Source: Patella vulgata (taxonomy: Eukaryota; Mollusca; Gastropoda; Patellidae). Taken from it: a stretch of DNA of 64,000 bases. The position numbers and the translations under genes are program-made. Below, piece by piece: positions 45,441 to 58,079 of this stretch. Every line of letters begins with the position of its first letter. Within the stretch, counting starts at the first letter, position 1. Below the pieces are notes generated by a model. It saw nothing but the letters and a program-made list of their open reading frames with translations, made no database searches and was not told where the DNA came from. The stretch covers positions 33,803,062 through 33,867,061 of the forward strand of contig NC_065885.2 in NCBI RefSeq assembly GCF_932274485.2, written 5' to 3'.

Positions 45441-46245
45441 TGTAATCAGTTGGTAACGAACCAACAGCAAGGCAGTACGCAAAAATGTCCCCTAGAGGGT
45501 AACGCCAACCACTAAACCAAATTAATTAACTAATCAATTTATAAACACTTAGCAAGGCGGGGCGCAAAAATGTATCCTAGAGAGAAGCACCAACCGCCTT
45601 TCACTACAAAAACAACACCCTGTCCAAATAATATCGTTTTTTTTCTCAATTATTTTTCAGTTATATTTTATCTTATTTAAAATAAATAAACATTGATTGT
45701 AGATCGAATCATATATTCATGTATGTAAATTGTAATGTCACTAACACCTACTAACATATTCATATCTTTCAAACGAAACTACTGCCATAAAAACTACTAT
45801 TATTATTTTTATTTTTTCCTTCCTTTCGCCCCCCCCCCCTTTTCGACCTGACCGACAGGAACGACTTATATATATGTACATACTATGTCTAAATGTCTGT
45901 CCACGTTCATCTCTGTTTTGTCCCATATTCGTGTTGTGTGTCCGTCAATATAATGTAATATGTCTGTCCCCACTCGCACTCATTTCATTTTGCACTTGTC
46001 ATAAAACGTTTTGTCCCGTATTTTACTGTCTTCTGTACATATATCTAATAATTCTTTAATCCCTTTTTCACTAATCACATTGTAAAATACTGCACTATGT
46101 ATACATAACATGTTCTTGTCTGCGATATCACCTCACATACACTCAGTATAAAGTGTATTATGGGAGGTTCAACGAGGCAGGTCAGTTATCGTTCGTATCG
46201 CGTCTAAGTAGAGCTTTTTCTATTTTTTGTGAATTTATTTCAGTA
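45441..46245. other. Spacer with a short imperfect tandem duplication
   Basis: Near 45450-45600 a phrase like CAAGGC(A/G)G(T/G)(A/G)CGCAAAAATGT recurs about 97 bp apart. The rest is AT-rich with a C run near 45831. No gene seen. Confidence 0.4.
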
Positions 46246-46735
46246 ATATTATTTCAGACTATCAGCGTAATCAAAAATGGAAAGAATAAAAGAATTATAC
46301 AAAATACTCAATGATTTACGCGATGGTCTAAATTTCAAACTACTCAGGCAGTCGACCATGATTGAGGTTTTACTAATTAAAAATTCCACGTGATTGTCCC
46401 ATTTACAATGTTTGTTAAAAATAACACCTAAATGTTGATGGGTATTTGCATCATATAGTGGGATATCATTAAAAGAAGCGACAAGCAAAGTTGGGTTGTT
46501 TTTTCTACTAAATGTAAGACTGATAGTTTTGTCTGGGTTGAATTCGACCTTCCATTATTCTGACCAATCATGAATTTTCTTTAGATCATTATTCAAAGTA
46601 TTAAGGGTCTCGGGGGGATTATCTATAACCAAAAATAACGAAGTATCATCTGCGAATAATCTTAATCGGGAGATAATTTCATTTGTAATATAGAATTTTA
46701 AAAGCTGAGGAATCATTATTAAGAATTGATTGTTA
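46246..46735 (-). mobile_element. LINE fragment, reverse transcriptase core end
   Basis: The minus strand reads ITNEIISRLRLFADDTSLFL, the catalytic FADD block, then ETLNTLNNDLKKIHDWSE, VEFNPDKTISLTFSRK and HLGVIFNKHCKWDNHVE, ending SFILSIFDYAD. An in-frame TAA follows DWSE. It breaks off at 46246 just where WDGCS would be expected; WDGCS occurs in the LINE at 9774-10110, so both probably come from one Jockey/CR1-group family. At 46735 it meets another repeat (TCTATCCATCTCTTGCAAAA). Confidence 0.82.
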
Positions 46736-48874
46736 GCTTGTACTCTATCCATCTCTTGCAAAATTTGGGCATATCTTGCCTGGCAATCGTTGGTTTCCAA
46801 AAGTATGACATTTGTAGTGACCAGGAACAGAAAATATTTACTCAAATTGCATACGAAATGAAAATGAGTTTTATGGCATGTCATCTCCAGTCTAACACTT
46901 TGCAAAATATCCCCGGTTCAGCAAATAAATGACGTCGTCAATGACATCAGTAATAATGTGCTTGACGCTCAAATGTATGACCTATGCGAGAGCGACATAA
47001 AACCAATTTCATAAGACAAGAAAGAATGTAGGGCAATTACGTATTGGTCCCCCGTCTAATAATTCGCCTGTGCGCACGGGTCTTGAAAAGTTGGAGGAAA
47101 CCGGACAAAACGCCACGCCGGTTATAAAAATGAAGGTTAATTAGCTGCGCCCATAATTTGTCATCTGTTCGTTATGAATGAAATAATGCAATAGACCCAC
47201 CGATGGAATTGAAGAATGGATGGCGTTGATGCTCGGGCTTGGTCTACTAAGTGTATTTAAATCCATTTACTAGAAGTAAAGTTATAGCGATGCAATAATT
47301 AACCAATCTGATTGTAGTCAGGTATTTAAATATGCCCAGATGATGTTGAAGCTCAAACTGGATAAGTCAATGTGATATAATAAAGATGTATTCCATAATT
47401 TACTAGAGCCAACCAAAGGACCACACGCAATCTTATTTATGTAGGGTAATGAATTATGAAAAAAATATCCAGTTATTACAAACTGTTCACCGCATTTGAA
47501 TGATAACTAACTGTCGTCATGTTCATCCACGAGTTGTCTTACATATAGAATGATACATTCTGTTTTAGTCCGCACGCCCTGTCATAATTGGTTACGAACA
47601 TTAGGGTCGTATGAGTAACCATTTTTTTTTCTTTTGGTCTGACATTTGTCATTGACCCAGGAAAAGTGTAAAAAAGGTAAACCCGGTTGCCGTTCATCAT
47701 TAAAACAATTCTGTAATACAAGCAGAATGACATAGTTCTACACGGACAGGTGATCAATATTAAGTTGGCACCCATAGAAATTTCAAGTGTTTTCTGAAAT
47801 GGTGTCTAGCCGGGATAAATTAAAACGTACCTGTGTGGCATTTATATACAAAGCAGATGCATAGTAGTATTTTACATTTAGAAGAATATTTGTTTTGTGT
47901 TACTGATAAATTTTATTAAGTTTAAAAACTTAATTAGCAAAAAAATGGCAGGAATAGTTTCAAATGTAAAAATGTAGAAAATATAAGCCAATATACCTCC
48001 AAATAATGTCGATGAATTAGCCATTCCAACAAGCAATGTCATAGTGCTAATGAGCACATTTCTGATAATGGAATCTTTATATTGTCATATCATTACATGG
48101 CTTCCTTATACTTTAAAATACACAGGGTTAGGGATCTGTATGGTAATGGCAGAATGATATTTTTTTTACAAAATCAGAAATAAAAAAGTACACTAATTTT
48201 CATACTACCGATGATGCAACATGTTTCTTATTAATAATGGCTTCTTTGCTTTTCTGGATACTGATAACATTATGATTAGACACACTGATGAACTTCTTTG
48301 TACAATGTCATGACAAAACCCACTACTTTCCTTCGGTTGGCTACTAATTAGCACAGGGGTCATGCCATGTCAAGTGGGCCAAATTCTCAGAAAGTTGTCA
48401 GGTGACCCCTCAGGAAATTATTAAAAAGATATGTTATAATACATACAAACTGAATTGGACATAAAAATGATTAGAAAATTTTTACAAAGGTCATCTGAGA
48501 TTGGTGATGATATAATGGTGTTACGTTGTTATAAAATTAGATTAAACACACTCTCGGATGCTGCGAGTTTGTGGAAGATGGGGACGAATGGGATTTGGGC
48601 AATTTAGCAGTAGTGTGAGTTACCCTACTGGTTTGGACAATGCAAATTTTGTTCGATCTTTCAAGATTCACTCCATTGACGAATATTTCAATAGATTGAT
48701 AACAGCAGGAATTGGGTTTTAGTGATGGATATCGTCTAGTTAATATGACATACACGATTGCAATGTAAGTTTGAATCGACCCCGATCTGAGATGTGATTG
48801 AAATGTAAAATAAATCATGTTGTAATATGATCAGCCTACATTGCGTCCCACAGGAGAACAAGTACAAGTGTAAT
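46736..48874. other. Mostly unassigned; one decayed SINE-A
   Basis: Near 46738-46800 a piece of the GAAAAATCGCG repeat family end is present. Near 47055-47110 the minus strand reads GTCCGGTTTCCTCC and GTGCGCACAGGCGAATTA, a much-decayed SINE-A. No coding region is supported in the rest. Confidence 0.45.
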
Positions 48875-49044
48875 GGTTAGGTCTAAATATTAAGGCCAAC
48901 TGTAAATTACTTCAAGGTCGCGAGATGTAAATAGGGTTAGGACACGTTGTTCACGAGATTGTGGGCTAGGGTTAGGGCTAACCCGGTTTACATCTCGTGA
49001 CCTTTGACCAAATCTGCAGTTGGTCTTAAAATTTAGACCTAACC
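48875..49044. mobile_element. Palindromic MITE with 8-bp target duplication
   Basis: The 170-bp element begins GGTTAGGTCTAAAT and ends ATTTAGACCTAACC; the arms pair along nearly the whole length, including TTTACATCTCG with CGAGATGTAAA. The flanks AGTGTAAT (48867-48874) and AGTGTGAC (49045-49052) agree at six of eight positions, compatible with a hAT-type target duplication. Confidence 0.75.
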
Positions 49045-49052
49045 AGTGTGAC

Positions 49053-50100
49053 ATGGACAAAGAACCAGACATTCTTGTATCATGAAAACATCCTGAAATT
49101 GATCGAAAGTAATCACTCTTTCAATAAAAATGTTAACTTGCAAAATTCACCTTTGTTCTTTGTGACCCCGGAGGTCAAAAGGTCAAATTTTCCGTTTTTG
49201 GACTAGGAAGATTTAAAGCAATAAAATGTCAGCGTAAAATATTAAAACTAGAAAGAAAACTGTTCTAATTAATAATAGGAACATTTAAAACTTATCTTTA
49301 GGTGGTCTTAATATCGTACATTTACTTTGTAACGTTGAAAAAGATATTGCCTAACAGAACCAAAACACTTCGAAACCTGTTTCAAAAATACGTAAAAATT
49401 GTCAAATCGAAATATCCCCGATTTAGTTAAACAACGGGGGACTGATTACCACCCGGCTACGTATTCTACCAAAAATTTTACTATAGAAAAGTTGGGTTTG
49501 GTGTTGTGCCCATTTGATGGACCCCCACCCCGCACTGAGCTTCTAGACTAGTATATATGTTTATTATTTATAGCCAGATTACATAACCATTAACATTCAT
49601 TACTCCTATAAATTGGTATTATGATTTGTCACATAATACCCTGAATTATTATGTATTATTATGTATTAAAAACCGGTTCAATTATACTTTGAATACGTTA
49701 GAAACGGCATATTATTATGTATTATAAATTTAAAAACCTGATTTTATTTCTGATCCATTATTATATTATAATAAACATATATAACAACATTTACCTTAGT
49801 TTCCCATCATTAAATAAAAGGCTATGTTGCATTTAATTTATTACCATAAGTTATAACCATTGAAAGTACAAATAGATACCGCATACGGGCAATTGTAGTG
49901 CAAAATAGGTTACTTGCTCTTGGTTTGAAATTAGTCGCTCTAAACTAGTCTACTGACCATTCTCCAGATGATTATCAGTCCTGGATTTTACAAAAAGCTA
50001 GGACTGGATTCTAATCCAGAAGATTACATAACAACTCCCGATGCACATGAGAGGTCGACAGAAGCTTGTATTTGCATGTGATATTGTCTTTACATCTATA
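49053..50100. other. Stretch without a recognised gene
   Basis: AT-rich with TATTATGTATTA-type simple sequence near 49640-49740. No coding support. Confidence 0.35.
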
Positions 50101-50355
50101 AATAATCATATTGCTTAAACTAAGCATCAAATGCTCACTATCGAATTGAATCACGGTATTGGCGCAATAAACCTAAACCAGTTTTCGTATGTTTTGGTAT
50201 CCTAAAGCATCAACCAGTTAAACTGCTTATATCAGTAATTACTCATCATCGAGTTTGAACACTCTAGCTAAATTAGAAACGGGAGTTCCTGTGTCCGAAA
50301 AAGTGGGACAGTCGGGCGGACGAGCCCATTTTTTTTTTATACTTCAACGCTTTCT
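50101..50355 (+). repeat. Decayed fragment of tandem-core element C
   Basis: It keeps AAGCATCAAATGCTCAC, CACGGTATTGGCGCAATAAA and the end GTGGGACAGTCGGGCGGACG with CTTTCTTCGAAA, so it is an old 3' part of the 33870-35542 family. Confidence 0.6.
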
Positions 50356-51553
50356 TCGAAACGATAGCAGTTGTTTGTAATTGATATCATTGATGTCCAC
50401 TGTGAACCGTACAATTGGGATGCCTGGTTCCATTGCTATACATCTTATTGTTGGTAACAAGTAAAGAGCTTGCCTATCACTACAGTCCAAAATATGTCCA
50501 AGGGCACTGTATGTTTTGCATTATTACTAAGATAAATATGGCACAAACCAGGAAACGAGAAAGAAAACTGATCTTAAAGCACGCAATACAGTAAAAGATT
50601 CCAGTCATGGCATTCCCAGACAACATATATTTCTATTTACTTTGGTGTTACTGCGTTCATCTATTAACCTTGTTATACAACTCCGAAATGATAATGAATG
50701 GGTGGGGATTCAAAATGTTCTCAACACAATACACCGGTCAATTTTAGACTAACATAATAAATTGAATATCAATGATTACGTGTACAATAAAAGTGGGATA
50801 ATTTGCCCGGGCAGCAGCGTATCCGCCTGCTCTTCCTCAAATTCCAACTGCCGAGAGACTTTTTTATGTGCACGCCAGTATGTACACTTTTCTTGACAGC
50901 CCTCAATATAAAAAAAAAGTTCTGTGGAAAAGATGTAGGTTATAGAATGAATTTTGTGGGGTTTTAAAGAAAGTTGTGGAATACTTAAGATGTAGATTTG
51001 TTCACATATCTGTAGATTCGAAATAATTTTGTATAGTTTGGCATATGATTTGTAGTAGAGTGCAATTCCCTACATAATACTTATATTATGAATCTATATG
51101 AAAATAACATATAGATTCGTTAGTGCTGCTAGAGAATTGAATGTAACTACTAACGTCGCAGTGCAATAAACAATTGTAATTGTTCCCATAAATTGTGTTT
51201 TATATGAAAACTTTCTCTACAATAATACTAAATTAGATAATATTTATGAGGTTTAGTTATTTTATGTACCTAACATCACTTAACTATTGTTTCCCTATGT
51301 CTCAGTTAAGAAAATTTCAGATCGAAAACAGAATTTAAATAAATATACAGAGATAGAAATTAAGCTGGTCATTAGAGGGGAAATCATAGGCCAACTTTTA
51401 AAAAAAAACCTATAATAACCCCAACTATTAAAATAAATTATAATAACCAAAGAGCCTATCAAAATTCAGTTTAACTTTCATATCAGGAATGAGTACTGCA
51501 TGATTAAAATATCAAAATCTTGAGAACGTTTTCTGGTTCGACTTTTCATTCCG
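50356..51553. other. Mostly unassigned; one SINE-B fragment
   Basis: At about 50805-50905 the minus strand carries a SINE-B piece (GTGCACATAAAAAAGTCTC, GGCAGTTGGAATTTGAGG). The remainder has no recognisable content. Confidence 0.45.
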
Positions 51554-51847
51554 CAATGAAATGAAATGTCCTGCTTTTTTGCACCGATTGAGCTATACAT
51601 TGTGCTATGAAGGAAATTGTGCGCTATCTACTCTTATTTGAAACTCAAACTTTTAAGGATCAATTTACTAGAAAGCCAATGTGGACACAGGGCCTCGGAT
51701 ATCCGTCACATCCAAACGATAGACGATGTCCCTGTCAGGTCCTCCGCCAGGTAACACCGACAATAGAAAACCACACTGGGAAATCCTGGGGAACTTTTCT
51801 GAAACCCAGACCTCCTTACTCACTGAGCTACCGCTACTCCCTTTTTA
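51554..51847 (-). mobile_element. SINE-B copy, decayed
   Basis: On the minus strand it reads a head GGTAGCTCAGTGAGTAAGG, then CGGAGGACCTGACAGGGAC, CCGAGGCCCTGTGTCCAC, ATTTCCTTCATAGCACA and a CATTTCATTTCATTG tail, collinear with the SINE at 21338-21714. The 107-codon frame on the plus strand is a by-product. Confidence 0.75.
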
Positions 51848-51966
51848 ACCGAATTATTGTTTACCCAAACAAGAAATGTAGTTCATCGGATTCTAAATTT
51901 CTAATATTTTGTCGGTTTAATGTTTACTAAAATTTTAATTTTCTTTTCGTTTTTGTTTTGAAAAGA

Positions 51967-52099
51967 TCTTACTTATTTTCAATCTGTGGAAGTTGCTTGT
52001 TATGCACAAGACTTCGATGAGTTTATAAATAAATCAGTGGGCGTCGTCTTGGTTTGGTTGGAGGAACAGTTCTTTCGTTGGCTGTTTACAGTAGACAGG
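51967..52099 (+). CDS. Candidate internal host exon, unknown product
   Basis: A long pyrimidine-rich tract ends GAAAAG and is followed by an open frame containing LTYFQSVEVACYAQDFDEF, then INKSVGVVLVWLEEQFF and RWLFTVDR, ending at a good donor, AG|GTAAGAAC. The 133-bp size and both splice-like edges fit an exon. No partner exon or known domain was recognised. Confidence 0.3.
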
Positions 52100-52756
52100 T
52101 AAGAACACGAAGCAGGGTCAAGTAAAATATAAAATACGGAATATTACACGAAAGAAAACGGCGTTAAACAGAGTTGTTCTGTTGAATATTTTGACAATGA
52201 ATTTAGCGTTTGCGTGGGAGGCAACCCCATCTATGTTTTTTTTTGATCCAGGCGATATATTAAAACGTTATTTAATTGCTTATACATCGTCGCCTGAAAC
52301 CACTTTCTGACGATTCCTGTTACGAGTGCTACTTAAAGAACCTAGTTGTTATGGAACGGACATACTTATCAAATTATCCCCAAGTAGCCTTCATTATCAT
52401 ATATATTTATAACGGTCTCGCCAACCCTTTTCACTAGTCATAAAGGTCGCCAATTTTCCATCTCTAATGCAGTATTCTAGACGACGCTTAATATATATAA
52501 TTCCTCTAGCGTAAGATGCAATAACTTCCATCAATTTGCGAATCCTTTGTTCCAGTAAGATAAATCTATCTATTTAAATCACTTTACTAATAACTGTTAT
52601 TAATAGGTATCTTAAGATTCCTTTGCTGTTAGGTGTAAGACCGTTAATAACAGTGTCTGAAACGGAATAGCTCATTTCAATCTCGGCACCAATTTCATTC
52701 TCATGGGATATCTCGATGGCATTCCACTTATTATTCCAGCTTAAAACGATGTCCGG
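52100..52756. other. Stretch without a recognised gene
   Basis: No coding or repeat content that I can support. Confidence 0.3.
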
Positions 52757-52832
52757 CATGACAGATGCTCGTCTTCATTAGCCGGGTTTCTGCAGAATAT
52801 TGGGGAGTTAATACCCATTTCATTTCATTAAA
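52757..52832 (+). mobile_element. SINE-B 3' tail fragment
   Basis: It reads TCGTCTTCATTAGCC and ends with a CCCATTTCATTTCATT tail, matching the last 75 bp of the SINE at 21338-21714. Confidence 0.6.
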
Positions 52833-52864
52833 TATAGGCACAGTTTCTTCATGCCCAGCCATCA

Positions 52865-54391
52865 GGGCCCTGTTTCACAAAAACTTAAATCTGCTTAAAA
52901 AATTTCACCCTAACTTAAAATATATGCGTTTCACAAAACGATTTAAAACATTTTAGATAAAATTCACTAAAATAATATTTTAAGTTAAAATTTTATCTTA
53001 ACTTAAAATAGTGGCGTTTCACATAACTATTTTAGGGACAATTTTAACTAAAATCAATTTCAACTTAGGACAGCCACATTAACAAACATTGATAAGAGCT
53101 ACATGGTTAGAACTATTGCGACATATACATATATCTGGAATAATGATAATATTGCCAATGGCCCGGGTCATATAATTTTTACATACTATCAATCCAAAAA
53201 GAATTCTCATTCAATTTCTTTTCATTATAGCATGTGAAATATAGCTGCAATTTAATATAAGCAATTAAATTAAAACCCGAAGAACCATAAAAAAAGAAAA
53301 CGAAAAAACACCCATAACTCTAGTAAACAAAACTCTTTGTTACTATTTTAAAAATTACTACATGATTAAGTATAAATTATACTATTTTCAAATAATTAAT
53401 AGACGTGAAAAAAAAACAATACCAATAAAACTAAAACAAAATCTGAATTCACTTCATATTTAATGACATGGAAAGAAGAGCACTCTTATCGATAAATTTT
53501 TTTGCCAATTTCTTAGTATTAGAAGGCCTATAAATACTAGACATGCCACATGAAAAGTTTAGGGGTTATGATGATTTGTAAAATGATAAATCAATAATAT
53601 CAAATGTATTTATTGAAAAATGTTAGGTCTTTTTGAAATTAAATTTTAATATCATAAATTTATTATTATTTCTTAATGAAGGCTTTCGTTAATAATACAG
53701 CATAAATTAGGTTTCAGGAGCCAGAGGTATTTTATTTTGGGGGAAAATCATTTTAATTGAGTAAGATAGATAGGCATTATGCAGTTGGAAATTTCAAAGT
53801 ATTTTTAAAACAGTATGGGATGACATTTCAAATCTAGGCATCGGAACACTACCTATTTGGTGGATTAGTTTCATATGTTTGTGACAATTCCCAATAGTTT
53901 CTGTTATCCAAAATACCATAAAACTACGAAATTCATACGATTTAATATAGTTTATCGATACACACATTATCATTGAAGCCTGCGAGTAAATCAAATGCCA
54001 AGGTTACGAATCAAATGCCAAGTTCAAGGCCAGCCAACCGATACATTTCGAAACGAATAATAGGCAACAAACTCATTTATTTCACCTCGCTACGACTGTC
54101 TGACCATGTGCAAACATAGGTACAACGTATGAAACTCTCCCCATTGATATTGTACCCGTTAGTTCAACCTGTCAACAGTTTTCAGTTTCGAAGCGTATTT
54201 GCGTACACCGTAAGTGCCCGCATCGGAAATGTGCACTGCACGGGCACAAGCAATTTTAACTAAAATCTATTAAAATTGCATTTTAAGTTACAATCGATCT
54301 TCGTGAAACGCATAAAATTTAAAATTTCATTTTGATTTTAGTTAAAATCTATTTTAGTGATTTTACCTTAAGTTTTTGTGAAACAGGGTCC
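52865..54391. mobile_element. 1.5-kb TIR element, CCCTGTTTCACAAAAACTTAA ends
   Basis: The left end GGGCCCTGTTTCACAAAAAC and the right end, inverted GGACCCTGTTTCACAAAAAC, form an inverted repeat. Subterminal DNA on both sides repeats short palindromic phrases such as TTTTAAGTTAAAATTTTA and GCGTTTCAC. The middle (about 53100-54240) has no readable transposase. No clear target duplication is visible next to these ends. Confidence 0.7.
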
Positions 54392-55985
54392 AGTATAACA
54401 ACCAGGATCACTATATATAGCTATTCAAGCAGGTAGATAATGACAGGCTGTGTTTGGTAGAAATGTGGGCCGAAATACGGCCCGCCCACCTGCCCCGATC
54501 TGTCAACCATTTTTTTTACATTTCTTTTTTTACATTTCTCTCATTTATTAGCTAAACTTGAATGTTAAATAAGCTATCGGTAGTAAATGGACATAATATA
54601 ACAGATATAATTGGACCCTTTATGATATTTTAGTATGTTGTTAATGGGTTTATTTAGTATGGTATTAAGGTTAGTCAAAAACAATTAAAAGACACAAGCT
54701 TTAATCGAAGAGTTGTAAATTGAAGAATATCTTCATCACACAACTTCTGTACCTACAATAAGAGTCAACTTTATGGATTGACCGTGATAAAATGCCATTT
54801 ATTCACAGATGCCATTTTGGTTCCCATCATCGTTATCATAAATACTACAAATAAATTGACTTGTAGACACGTTGTCCATAATCAACAGTTCACTAGATTA
54901 TTACAGACCCAATTATAAAATTAGGGCAGGGGAAAAAGTGGGTTGAAAGTCAACTGAACATTAACTAGGTCTTTTCGGACTATCATAATTATGATATATA
55001 TATATTTTATTTCAATAATTCGCTGGAGCTGATGCTTATCAAATATCCCGAAAATTCTTATCCCGAATCCGGGATTCCCGAAGCGGTATTCACCGAGAAA
55101 TTGTATCGTCATGGAACAATAGTTCTGTGTCCAGCGATTTTAACCTTTAAATCCACCCAGTGTTAAGTGAGTGGTAGATTATCGACTTTTATCTATATTA
55201 TGTCATACCATACCCAAGCAAACTCAGCACAGTAAGACTGGGAATAGTGCACAAAAAAGGTCTGAACTAATTAGACGCTTGACGTTTTGCCATAAAAGTG
55301 TGCCAGGAAGATAGATGTTGATTCTTTCTACACGGTATCCACCCAATACGGAATAGTTCAGGACAAAATGTCTGCCTCTAACCGAAAATACTAGGTTATT
55401 ATATGTCTGATTGTGTGTTTTGTATAACAGTAGTTTTCGGATTTTGCTGACGTATTCCACAGAATTCAATCTAGCTATCGTGCAACATGAGGATCCTGGG
55501 CAGCCATTTTGCATTAGGGAAGCCAAACTTTGAGAACATTACCAGCAAAAGAGACCAGGTGAAATACTAATGACCCGGCACCCGAATGGTGTATTATCAC
55601 TGACAATATATACTGTGGGTCAAAATTGTCGTTATATAGTCTACCTTCTGCTGTCTATTTTATTTATTATGTCTTGTTCATCAGAACTATATCATAGTTA
55701 TAGCCCATCATCCTAGTACAAGCAATACCCATCAAATAATGCAATTAATAATACGGGTCACCAGCTGCCGGCTCTGACAACAAGAGCGAACTTCTGTACA
55801 ACAACCGTGTACATTGCGGTCAGTCGGGCAAACCACACCATAATTGTATTTGATAATTCAATAAAATGTTTATTCGGATTACTTAATCCCCTAAAGCCCA
55901 TCTGGTAGATGTACCATGATTCCAATCAGTATTGAGTTAATCCCCTTATTTGTGTTGTCCGCATTAACGACCTCCATCCAGTCAA
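54392..55985. other. Stretch without a recognised gene
   Basis: No supported coding region; the 100-codon minus-strand frame at 55224-55526 shows no recognised motif. Confidence 0.35.
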
Positions 55986-55989
55986 TGGC

Positions 55990-56250
55990 GAGTTAAAGCT
56001 GCATTACCACACCCCACCAAGAAATTGGATGTAATTAAATTTATATAATATCGAAAATAATTTCAGACCTATCGAAGTATCGTAAATCCAAGCACAGATT
56101 TATTAAAAAGCACCATATAATGGTGAAGTAAAGATGAATTATCACACTCTACCAAGAAAATAGATGTAATTAAATTAAATAATATAATATTCGAAATAAC
56201 TTTAGACCTACGAGATTATCGAAAGTCCAAGCACGGATTTATTAAAACTA
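55990..56250. repeat. Tandem pair of MITE-like units
   Basis: Two units of about 137 bp share ACCAAGAAA, ATAGATGTAATTAAATT, CGAAATAA and TCCAAGCAC(A/G)GATTTATTAAAA. The first is preceded by TTAAAGCTGCATTA, which resembles the end of MITE family D; a related end (TTAAAGGGGCATCTTC) lies near 62101. Confidence 0.55.
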
Positions 56251-56654
56251 CTTTTTAATCTACTACATATTTTTCAACTGGTAAATCAACATCTCGATGT
56301 CTCATACAATCTAATGCAAAGACTAAAGGTGTGACTGAATGGTCTAATTATGTCTAACCGATGAATACCTCTTTCACAATACATGGTTAATGTAATATAT
56401 TTACCGTTAGTTACCCCAACTGAAATGAACTGATTCCATTGATATGTTCGGAAATGCCGTGGACTTGAGCAAGTTATTGTTTGCGCTCGTGGAATGGCTT
56501 AGTGCTGGTAATTTTTCTGCGCAGACTAATTTAAAAATACATAAAATAAATAATGACAGTTCTTCACACCTAGCTTTCCATGAGTGATTGCTTCAAAATA
56601 TTTTTATAACTTTTAATTTTTTTTTTCGCGGACTTGGTCCTTTTCACCGCCATA

Positions 56655-56980
56655 TTAATGCGCCGGTGAAAAGTTTGGGAGGATTTGCAACTAAACGTTC
56701 TGAGTCCGGGATTTCAGCCAATCAGCAATCAGAAAAATCGTCATTACGGGCACCGATGTAAATATCAACAAAGACGCACGTTCGATTATTTTGTCAACGT
56801 TTTAACGAATTATGAAGTGCTTTATCCAGCAAGCGATCAAGAATCCGTGCAAATTAGTTCAGTTTAGTGATACCAGTAGAAATTTTGTTGCGAACTACGC
56901 TTCTCAATGGCAAAATCTCGACGGAGAGGAGCAGAAAATTGCTATTTCCTAACGTGATGTGTTTGAAGGTAAAGTAGGCC
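56655..56980 (+). pseudogene. Decayed coding fragment, unknown product
   Basis: One plus-strand frame reads RDFSQSAIRKIVITGTDVN, INKDARSIILSTF, a TAA, RIMKCFIQQAIKNPCKLV, QFSDTSRNFVANYASQWQN and LDGEEQKIAIS before a TAA, then RDVFEG and a possible donor GTAAAG. The protein-like text crosses two stops without a frame change, which suggests a decayed exon or transposon piece. I do not recognise the domain. Confidence 0.35.
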
Positions 56981-58079
56981 TACAATATTTTTCTTTTCTC
57001 TCTCTTACACTGAAATGACAACGGATTTTATTCTTTACGTCGATGCCTAATTCACACAGATACATGTTTGGTTTAAACAATATTTAATATATATAATGCA
57101 CGAAATATACAATAAATAATAATTGTATGGATTTGGAAACAAACTATAAAGCTTATATTAATCTGTCTCCAAATGGTAACACATAAATAAAAAAAAATGG
57201 CATGTCGAAGATAAATGCTTGACGCAATATCTAAACTTATTTTGATATTTGCAGGAGATCTATTTCATACTGACCAGATACTGTAAAATGTTGACAATTA
57301 GGTCATGCATTTATTTTTTCAAAATATAAACTTTATTCACAGGTGGGCTGTACTTTTTAACTTTTTGTAGGCTCAAAAGAAGAACCATTGAAGATATATC
57401 ATTTACGTCGACATATTATTGCATTGCACGAAATAAAGGGTGAAATTAAAGCCATGTCAATTGGTTTCCTGATTTTGTAAGCCTCGAAAGTAGACTGTAG
57501 TCCCTGCTATTTACGATAATTTGGGGGTATGTTAGAGCCGTTCAAACAGAGGAGCTGGGCCATTTGGGAACTACCGGAAGCGTGGTATAAAGCATTCGAG
57601 GTTCTTCGCCTTCCAATTAAATTATTGTTTGGGTTCGAGAAAAGTAAATTACAAATACGCAATATAATGTATTTACACGGATAGAAAATATGATTAAACA
57701 ACAGAATAAATAATACACTTGCAAAATGTAGACGCCATTTCATATGAATGTTAAGGTATTAAATAATACACTTGCAAAATGTAGACGCCATTTCATATGA
57801 TTAAATATACTCCATATTCCGAATGTTAGTGTAATACATCTTACCACTGCTATCATAGTTGTTATATTGTGAACTATTTAAATTGTAATTCTGTATTTGG
57901 TCAGCTATAACTCAAGGACATGCAGAATCTGAAATTTTGAATTTGAAAGATCTCTTTGATTATCCAGATGTAAACACACAACCACTAAAGACCAGGCAGT
58001 CTTGAGATCCGATAAGAACATTTGTTTAAATTTCAATATGGATGGTCTTGTAGGATAACACCAGAACGATATTCGCCCG
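56981..58079. other. Spacer with a 55-bp tandem duplication
   Basis: ATACACTTGCAAAATGTAGA followed by CGCCATTTCATATGA occurs twice, 55 bp apart (about 57713-57801). Otherwise no feature is recognised. Confidence 0.5.

Noticed and set aside
51607-51930. 107-codon plus-strand frame
   Set aside because: It overlaps a decayed SINE-B in the opposite orientation.
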